Below, piece after piece: positions 7,331 to 12,705 of a stretch of 12,705 nt of DNA. Under the pieces are notes generated by a model. The model was not told where the DNA came from and did no database searches. It saw only the letters and a list, made by a program, of their open reading frames with translations. Positions within the stretch are counted from its first letter, which is position 1, and each line of letters begins with the position of its first letter. The DNA is from Treponema sp. (lineage in GTDB: Bacteria; Spirochaetota; Spirochaetia; Treponematales; Breznakiellaceae): assembly GCA_031284385.1 (NCBI GenBank), contig JAISZZ010000041.1, forward strand, positions 1 through 12,705, given 5' to 3'. Made by a program: the position numbers and the translations under genes.

Positions 7331-9228
7331 TGGGACAAGACCGCGAAAACAACAACCCACCCCCATCTAAAGTAAGATTTATATTTTTTTTAGCGGTTTT
7401 AATCGCTATTACTGTGGCAATCACGGTAAAATATGCCGTTTTAATGCTTCGTCCCGCAAAAAATGCTGTCTCTAAACCGATTTTAACGGCAGATAGAGGG
7501 CAAATACTGGACAGAAACGGTAGAATTCTCGCAATACAGACACGTTTTGGCAATGTAACCGTATGGAGGCCGCAGGCTGGTAATGTAGAGTCTCTCGCAA
7601 CAGCCCTCTCCCCCATACTGGAAATGACTGAAACAGAAATTAGCGACAGAATAAATCTTTCCGCCACGGATTTTATCTATCTTAAAAAGCAGATTGACAG
7701 GGATACTATACGCAAGATTGAAGAACTTTCCATCGCGGGCGCTATAGATGGGGTGAGTATAGAGCCTGTAATGGGCAGAGTGTATCCAGAAGGCCGTCTT
7801 GCCGGACAAATAATAGGGTTTACGGGTGATGAAAATACCGGTCTCGCCGGTATAGAATATGCCTTGGACGAGGAATTGCGGGCAAAAGATATTAGAACGC
7901 CGGAATCTCCGGGTGGAATAACTGGAAATCAGGTTGTTTTGACGATAGATGCCACAATTCAATACTTGTTAGAAGAAATCGCGGCTAGAACGTTAAATGA
8001 AAATCAGGCGGAAGCCGTGATGTTAATGGCGCTGGAGCCGCGTTCCGGCGAAATACTCGGTTCCGCGACTCTGCCGGGGTTTGATCCAAATTATTTTAAG
8101 GAGAGCGGCGAGCAACTTAGGATGATACGCCCCGCAGTTTGGGCTTACGAACCGGGGTCTGTATTTAAGGTATTTTCGCTTGCCGCAATAATGGATTCCA
8201 GCGCGATTGGAGTGGATACGCACTTTTACTGCAATGGTTCTTACGAACATACGACAAATTTGGGCGAGCGTATAGTAATAAATTGTTTAGGGGCACACGG
8301 ATCTGTTGATGCGCGTAGAATAATAATCTATTCATGTAATGCGGGCGCAGCTTACGCTTCCGACAAGATGAACAGGACGGCTTTTTACGACAGTATTCGT
8401 AAACTGGGTTTTGGCGAAAAAACGAGTTCCGGACTGCCGGGCGAGACTGCTGGTTTCCTCAGGCAGCCTGAGCGTTGGTCCGAACGTACCAAGCCCACAA
8501 TATCTATGGGACAGGAAATAGCGGTATCGGCCATGCAAATGCTGCAAGCCGCGACCGCGATAGCTAACGACGGCGTCATGGTAACACCGCATATCGTGCT
8601 GCAAATTGAAGATGAAAACGGAAAAAATCCGCGAAAACCCGTGCTGCCTGAACCTCGCCGTGTGTTAAAACCGCAGACAGCCCGGGAATTGCGCTCTTAT
8701 ATGAATGACGTAACATCGTCCGTAGGTACGGGCAGGCGCGCAAATGTGGTTGATATACCGCTTGCCGTTAAGACAGGTACCGCTCAGATAATAGACAGTA
8801 AGACAGGCCGCTATTCGGATACGGACTTTATCGCAAGCTGTATCGCATTGTTGCCCGCAGATGATCCGGTATTGGCGCTGTACATAGTCATAATAAAACC
8901 TAAAGGCGATTCATATTTAGGCGGGCGCATAGCCGCTCCTCCCATTCGTGAAGCGGCGGAAGCTCTAATAGACTATATAGGCATACCGCGCGGCAGAAAC
9001 CCAACGGCAAAGCACACGGGTACTATACAACTGCCCGCAAGCGCAGTACCATTTATATCAGACATCATGCCCGATCTCACCGGTTATTCTAAAAGGCAAT
9101 TACTGCCGTTGCTTCTCCGCGACGATCTGCAAATAAATATAAGCGGTGATGGGTATGTGGTTAAGCAAAGCCCGCCTGTTGGCAGTCCTATACAAGACGG
9201 AACAGTTATATATCTGGAATTGGAATGA
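7330..9228 (+). CDS. Class B penicillin-binding protein (FtsI/PBP2 type) with C-terminal PASTA domain
   Basis: A DD-transpeptidase that cross-links peptidoglycan, anchored in the cytoplasmic membrane and facing the periplasm. The 632 residues hold one membrane helix at about 17-40 and the N-terminal pedestal domain from about 50 (TADRGQILDRNGRILA). The transpeptidase domain spans about 200-550 with all three active-site motifs: Ser277-V-F-Lys280, Ser335-C-Asn337 and Lys481-Thr-Gly483. Residues about 577-632 (MPDLTGYSKRQL ... VVKQSPPVGSPI ... VIYLELE) form one PASTA domain, a fold that in other proteins binds wall fragments or beta-lactams. FtsI-like sequence and layout suggest division septum synthesis, but there is no mraW/ftsL/mur cluster here, so I leave the symbol blank. 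The one-base overlap with lepB implies co-translation. Confidence 0.92.
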   Translation: MGQDRENNNPPPSKVRFIFFLAVLIAITVAITVKYAVLMLRPAKNAVSKPILTADRGQILDRNGRILAIQTRFGNVTVWRPQAGNVESLATALSPILEMTETEISDRINLSATDFIYLKKQIDRDTIRKIEELSIAGAIDGVSIEPVMGRVYPEGRLAGQIIGFTGDENTGLAGIEYALDEELRAKDIRTPESPGGITGNQVVLTIDATIQYLLEEIAARTLNENQAEAVMLMALEPRSGEILGSATLPGFDPNYFKESGEQLRMIRPAVWAYEPGSVFKVFSLAAIMDSSAIGVDTHFYCNGSYEHTTNLGERIVINCLGAHGSVDARRIIIYSCNAGAAYASDKMNRTAFYDSIRKLGFGEKTSSGLPGETAGFLRQPERWSERTKPTISMGQEIAVSAMQMLQAATAIANDGVMVTPHIVLQIEDENGKNPRKPVLPEPRRVLKPQTARELRSYMNDVTSSVGTGRRANVVDIPLAVKTGTAQIIDSKTGRYSDTDFIASCIALLPADDPVLALYIVIIKPKGDSYLGGRIAAPPIREAAEALIDYIGIPRGRNPTAKHTGTIQLPASAVPFISDIMPDLTGYSKRQLLPLLLRDDLQINISGDGYVVKQSPPVGSPIQDGTVIYLELE

Positions 9229-9321
9229 ATTTTTACCGCACCGCCTGCCGGATATTCAGTTTACAACTCTTTAACAATGAGCTTGTTTCATGTTAATCTG
9301 TTATAAGGCGATACTGTTTCA

Positions 9322-10248
9322 ATGAAAAACTTTGCGCGGTTTTTAATTCGTTTTGGAGTATATTTTATACTCATATTTTTGACGGCGTTGGTTATTACGT
9401 GGTTAAATTGCTGGATAAACGTAGTCAGCCGCATATCTGAGGAAAATGGCGTAAAGTTTGCGGATTTTTTTGAAGCTACGCGCTGGACATTGCCGTTTAC
9501 GCTGTATCTTACCATAATTTTTTCGGTGAACTATGGTAAAAGGTTAAAAGTGCCGGTGCCTCTTATTTTTATTTTTACCGTTGCGCTTGCCTGCGGTTTT
9601 ACATTTGGAACCGCTAAAGGTCTTAACGCTTTTTACGGTATGGGCGCGTCCCCATTACCTATAAAACATGGTGAACTTGGCAGGCCCGGCTTAATACTTT
9701 CACAGCCCGGTACAGTCATAACATTGCTTGATCAACCGTCAAACAGTATGGGAAGCCGCGTGGTTTCGATAAACGGCGAACATCTAATCTATCAAAAGTC
9801 CCCGATAGGCGCGGATGGCGAGATAATCAGGTTGCCGCCTATACCGTTTCAGAATGGAAACGCTATGTCAAAGACTTCCGTTTTTGGAGATCTTTACATG
9901 AGCGGGCGGCATATCTTAAAACGTTTCGGCGAGGGGTATATGCCGTTTTTTGCGTGGATACTGGCGTTGACACTGCTGTTGGTTTCGTTGAGTCTTGCCG
10001 TTGAGTCCGGTAACTGGCCGCTTGCAAATATGTTTTTTGGATTTTTGCTTTTTCGAGGCATACTGGCTTTCGAGGTTTTTTTGAATTCGGAGAATATAAC
10101 CGGTTACATATCTGAATTTTCCCGCCATATTCTGCCTGATACTCTGATAGTATCCGTCATATTTACAGTAATTGCCTGTTTAATTCTTGTTTACATCATC
10201 CTGCTGTTTTTATCGCGTCTTGCGGCAAAAAACGCAAAATCAAAATGA
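9322..10248 (+). CDS. Six-helix membrane protein of unknown function
   Basis: I do not recognise this 308-residue protein. Predicted membrane helices by eye are at about 11-30, 54-70, 78-98, 208-227, 232-252 and 272-297, with a hydrophilic domain of about 110 residues between helix 3 and helix 4 (about 98-207) and a basic C-terminal end (RLAAKNAKSK). The middle domain holds beta-prone stretches such as GLILSQPGTVITLLD and RVVSINGEHLIYQ. This three-plus-three arrangement around an extracytoplasmic domain recalls LptF/LptG of the lipopolysaccharide export complex, but the protein is shorter, and I cannot see the usual LptF/G N-terminal sequence. The ATG is preceded by AAGG at 9305-9308, a weak and distant ribosome binding site. 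It lies 93 bases after the penicillin-binding protein gene with no hairpin terminator between, so read-through is possible. Confidence 0.75.
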   Translation: MKNFARFLIRFGVYFILIFLTALVITWLNCWINVVSRISEENGVKFADFFEATRWTLPFTLYLTIIFSVNYGKRLKVPVPLIFIFTVALACGFTFGTAKGLNAFYGMGASPLPIKHGELGRPGLILSQPGTVITLLDQPSNSMGSRVVSINGEHLIYQKSPIGADGEIIRLPPIPFQNGNAMSKTSVFGDLYMSGRHILKRFGEGYMPFFAWILALTLLLVSLSLAVESGNWPLANMFFGFLLFRGILAFEVFLNSENITGYISEFSRHILPDTLIVSVIFTVIACLILVYIILLFLSRLAAKNAKSK

Positions 10249-10265
10249 ATGCTGATTAACTTGCG

Positions 10266-10325
10266 GTCGCGCCAACATAGTTAGTCGCGCCAACATAGTT
10301 GGTCGCGCCAACATAAGTTGGCGAC
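10266..10325. repeat. Three tandem 18-19 base repeats able to form hairpins
   Basis: The unit GTCGCGCCAACATAGTTR occurs at 10266-10283, 10284-10301 and, with one extra A, at 10302-10320, directly head to tail. Within copy 2 plus the next base, CCAAC-ATA-GTTGG (10290-10302) is a perfect hairpin. At copy 3, CGCCAAC-ATAA-GTTGGCG (10306-10323) is a 7-base-pair hairpin and is followed by GAC, which partly mirrors the GTC at the start of the unit. No T-run follows, so it is not a standard terminator. It occupies the middle of the 119-base gap before the binding-protein pseudogene. Confidence 0.85.
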
Positions 10326-10353
10326 ACGGGTTATCGAATAAATCTAATCTGCC

Positions 10354-10359
10354 GGGAGG
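10354..10359 (+). promoter_or_regulatory. Strong ribosome binding site before the binding-protein gene
   Basis: GGGAGG is followed by 8 bases and then ATG at 10368-10370. It is the strongest Shine-Dalgarno sequence in the window and fixes the start of the interrupted lipoprotein gene. Confidence 0.75.
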
Positions 10360-10367
10360 CCGGAATA

Positions 10368-11546
10368 ATGAAAAAACGAGGACAAATAACTGTTTATGAG
10401 AGTGCGATATGCCTGACCCTGCTGATTATATTCCCGCTATGCGTGGGGTGTGCGAAAAAGCAGGCAGCGGAAAATGTCGGCGTGGAGGATTCGGGCAGTC
10501 GTGCAATGCGCCTTGCAGTGCGCTATGCAAAACATTTCAACATTGAGCAGTTGCCGGACGGCGTAAAACTTGTAACGGATTACGATGAAAGACGCTGCCT
10601 TATCGTGCCGGACGGCGTAGAAGCGCCGGGACTGGACGCGGAGTTAATCGTGCGCTCGCCGGTAAAAAGGGCGCTCTTTATGTCAACTACGCAGATTGGC
10701 CTATTGGACGCGCTGGGCGATGAAAGTCTTTACGACAGCGTGGCGGCGGTTACTATACCGGCGGAACAATGGGTTATAAAACCCGTCGCGGAAGGACTGC
10801 GAAGCGGCAAGATACAGTACATAGTTCAGAATACATGGGGTGCGATGGATATTGAGGCGGTAATCAGCCTGCAGCCGGACATAATTTTTGCTGGTATCGT
10901 GAGTCCGGGCGCGAGTGATATTTTTACTCAGTTTGACGAGGCCGGCCTTAACTATGTCGTGATTGGCGAATGGCTGTAAGATTCAAACTACGCATCGCTT
11001 GAGTGGATCAAATTCATAGCCGCTTTTTACAACAAAGACGCGGAAGCGGATGCCGTTTTCAATAAACATACTGAGAGGCTTGATGAACTGGTAAAACTTA
11101 CGGCGGATATTCCGGCGGACAAAAGGCCGCTTGTCGCCTGCGGCAGTGTTTATGACGGCGTAGTTTACACTCAGGGCGGCGATTCGGTTACGGCCCGCGA
11201 ATACCGCAAGGCAGGCGGACGCTATTTTTTGGAAGAAGGAACCGGCGGTGGGACATTGCGTATTACTCCTGAAGAATTTTTTATCAAAGCGCGTGATGCG
11301 GACATACTGATTTACAATTCAATGATACAGTACACGCCGGATAAAACCGCGCTTTTGGCGGAAAGTCCGCTATTTTCCGGTTTTAAATCTTTCAGGAACG
11401 GCTGGATTTATGTACTTGCCTCCGGTTACTACATGAATGGCGCCAAGATAGATGTGAAGTTTGAAGACACGGCGGCCATTTTCCAGCCCGAATTGTTCGA
11501 TACTGGCAGCCGGCTGCTAACTTTTTACGAAAAACTGCCGGATTAG
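10368..11546 (+). pseudogene. BtuF/FepB-type ABC transporter substrate-binding lipoprotein, interrupted by an in-frame TAA
   Basis: The family (COG0614-like) captures metal chelates such as cobamides, haem or ferric siderophores outside the cytoplasmic membrane and hands them to an ABC importer. The frame runs from 10368 to TAG at 11544-11546 (391 residues) but has TAA at 10977-10979, codon 204. No frame change occurs: the same frame continues with DSNYASLEWIKFIAAFYNK, the expected continuation after EWL. Family members usually read EWLE followed by a few residues and then EWIKF, so the TAA most likely replaces Glu GAA. Residues 1-28 are a lipoprotein signal with candidate Cys28 (LCVGC, a relaxed lipobox). 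The first lobe includes SPVKRALFMSTTQIGLLDALG at about 100-120. The second lobe continues to LLTFYEKLPD. Both halves look otherwise intact, which suggests a recent lesion, a sequencing error or read-through. No permease or ATPase gene follows. Confidence 0.85.
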
Positions 11547-11623
11547 CCGTTGGCGCAGTTGTTTTCAAACGTTATCGTAGATTATTGCCGTTTTGCCTGT
11601 TAAACTAATAGTTGAGGATGGAT

Positions 11624-12343
11624 GTGCTGGTAAAAAAAATATGTTTAATTAATGGTTTATTGTTGAGCGCAAATTTGTTGATGGCGGAAACCAATTTTTT
11701 TTGGAGTTTGGATGCTGGGCTTTTGATTAGTTCGTCGCAGACAGACAGCGGAATTATTTCCGGTCATTTGATCCTTAACAATGGAACAAGTTACAAGGCT
11801 GACCAAGAAGGGCTTTTAGGGTATGGCGGTATATTTTCACTGCATAGCGGCGTAGGCGTAAATAATATTTTTATTGAAACCGGAATCGATTTTTGTTTAG
11901 GCAACAGAAATGAAACAGTTATAACGCTTCTTGATCACAATATAGAAAATGCAAAATTTCAAAGATATTACGCATATTCTTCATTAGATATACCCATTCT
12001 TGTTTCAATGCCGCTAAAACTGTCGGATAAATTCACTATTAGACCCGCGGCGGGTTTATACATCTCGATACCGCTTGGAAATATGGAATATCACCAGGAA
12101 GCTAAAGTTTTTACCGATCCAACATTTACAGAATCATATAATATAACAAGCGTAATACTTTGCGGTTTTGAAAGTGATGTTAAATTTATTTGCGCGATTG
12201 AAAAAATAAACGGCGGCGTTTTTTTCAAATGTAATTTTAAATATGATTTAAACCCGCTGCATGGCGTAACAGATGATTACGTTCCGTTTACTACAAGCCG
12301 GCAGGCGCTGTCATTTTCCATTGGTTACGAGGGCGTATTTTAG
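11624..12343 (+). CDS. Small outer-membrane beta-barrel-like protein
   Basis: The product has a signal peptide (MLVKKICLINGLLLSANLLMA, cleavage probably before ETNFF) and a mature part of about 218 residues. This part is made of alternating polar and aromatic/aliphatic strands with Gly and Tyr turns (for example WSLDAGLLISS, GIFSLHSGVG, FIETGIDFCLG, YAYSSLDIPILVSMPLKL, FTIRPAAGLYISIPLG), ending SFSIGYEGVF, an aromatic end typical of barrel proteins. The pattern matches the general outer-membrane beta-barrel (porin-like, PF13568 type) group rather than a specific family; function unknown. I chose the GTG at 11624 because GAGG (11614-11617) lies 6 bases upstream; ATG at 11618 and TTG at 11612 are in frame but abut or overlap the GAGG. 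AT-richer codon use than the preceding gene is visible. Confidence 0.7.
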   Translation: MLVKKICLINGLLLSANLLMAETNFFWSLDAGLLISSSQTDSGIISGHLILNNGTSYKADQEGLLGYGGIFSLHSGVGVNNIFIETGIDFCLGNRNETVITLLDHNIENAKFQRYYAYSSLDIPILVSMPLKLSDKFTIRPAAGLYISIPLGNMEYHQEAKVFTDPTFTESYNITSVILCGFESDVKFICAIEKINGGVFFKCNFKYDLNPLHGVTDDYVPFTTSRQALSFSIGYEGVF

Positions 12344-12345
12344 GC

Positions 12346-12705
12346 ATGATAATAAGCGTTAGCAGACGTACCGATGTTCCGGCATACTTTGCGGAGTGGT
12401 TTTTTAGCCGTTTGAGTGAAGGGTATGTCGAAGTTGTAAGCCCATTTAATATCAAGCTTATACGTTATATACCGCTGCGTCCTGATGATGTAGATGCTTT
12501 TGTATTCTGGACAAAAAATCCATATCCCATGCTTGATAAGTTGAGTTTATTAGATAATTACCATTACTACTTTCATTTTACGCTTAATCCGTACAATAAC
12601 TATATTGAAGTTAATCTGCCGCAGTTGCGGCGGCGCATCGACACTTTTAAGGCGCTTTCCGGTATTATAGGCGCTCACCGTGTTATATGGCGCTATGATC
12701 CGGTA
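12346..12705 (+). CDS. DUF1848 family protein (N-terminal part, cut by window end)
   Basis: The first 120 codons are open from ATG at 12346 to the window edge. The sequence matches the DUF1848 pattern: IISVSRRTDVPAYFAEWF at the start, then PFN, DDVDAFVFWTKNPYPMLDKL at about residues 47-66, the HYYFHFTLNPYN block, and HRVIWRYDP at the cut end. Family members are usually close to 300 residues and have a Cys-containing C-terminal part that is not visible here; their biochemical role is not known to me. The start is 2 bases after the stop of the barrel gene. A GAGGG at 12329-12333 is a distant ribosome binding site (12 bases), so translation may be coupled to the barrel gene. Confidence 0.85.
   Translation, partial: MIISVSRRTDVPAYFAEWFFSRLSEGYVEVVSPFNIKLIRYIPLRPDDVDAFVFWTKNPYPMLDKLSLLDNYHYYFHFTLNPYNNYIEVNLPQLRRRIDTFKALSGIIGAHRVIWRYDPV

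Noticed and set aside
7483..7962. 159-codon antisense frame in the penicillin-binding protein gene
   Set aside because: It is a shadow of the pedestal domain coding frame, with no ribosome binding site and no domain signature.
9229..9321. Promoter before the six-helix membrane protein
   Set aside because: TTGTTT and TATAAG are present, but the spacer is 13 bases, too short for a standard promoter.
10266..10325. CRISPR array
   Set aside because: The repeats are directly adjacent with no spacers, only 18-19 bases long and three in number, and no cas gene is present.
11229..11546. Separate 105-codon gene after the binding-protein fragment
   Set aside because: Its Met is internal; the frame is continuous from the TAA at 10979 and encodes the second lobe of the same binding protein, so it is part of one interrupted gene.
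10368..11546. TAA read as a sense codon (altered genetic code)
   Set aside because: Several intact genes here end at TAA in the expected place (radical-SAM gene, lepB, the 69-codon gene, hemL), so general reassignment is not supported.

Overview
The window looks like a chromosomal stretch of a spirochaete, most likely Treponema-like and host- or gut-associated. This is an inference from gene content: a SEDS protein followed directly by a fused radical-SAM/DUF2344 protein, a very short signal peptidase I, a class B penicillin-binding protein with a PASTA domain, and a lipoprotein with a relaxed lipobox. I see no phage, integrase, transposase, CRISPR array, tRNA or rRNA gene. No stretch over about 120 bases lacks a gene, except the 152 bases between the M23 peptidase gene and the small-gene/hemL operon.

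Region 1 (1-3837, + strand) is a tight run. It holds the last codons of an upstream gene (by context perhaps penicillin-binding protein 2), then rodA. A radical-SAM protein of unknown function follows, starting on the base after the rodA stop. Region 2 (3834-6844, - strand) converges on it with a 4-base overlap of the stop codons and a hairpin buried in the last codons of hemL. It holds hemL (glutamate-1-semialdehyde aminomutase) behind two tiny, closely packed genes (43 and 69 codons). Further upstream is a membrane-anchored LysM/M23 peptidoglycan hydrolase. A promoter and a good ribosome binding site can be proposed in front of the 43-codon gene.

Region 3 (6929-12705, + strand) diverges from the peptidase gene. 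It opens with a minimal signal peptidase I (lepB) overlapping by one base with a PASTA-containing class B penicillin-binding protein. A six-helix membrane protein of unknown function comes next, then a short array of 18-19 base repeats able to form hairpins. After the array is a BtuF/FepB-type metal-chelate-binding lipoprotein gene broken by one in-frame TAA. A small outer-membrane beta-barrel-like protein and the start of a DUF1848 protein, cut off by the window edge, complete the region.

Envelope growth is the main theme: RodA, the penicillin-binding protein, the M23 hydrolase and the signal peptidase all act on the wall or on exported proteins. HemL points to tetrapyrrole (haem or cobamide) synthesis by the C5 route, and the broken lipoprotein belongs to a superfamily that binds cobamides, haem or siderophores. 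A functional link between those two is possible but is not shown by the sequence. The most notable observations are the single-codon lesion in the binding protein, the hairpin repeat array in front of it, and the uncharacterised small-gene/hemL operon. I do not find convincing evidence for a wholly new multi-gene system.
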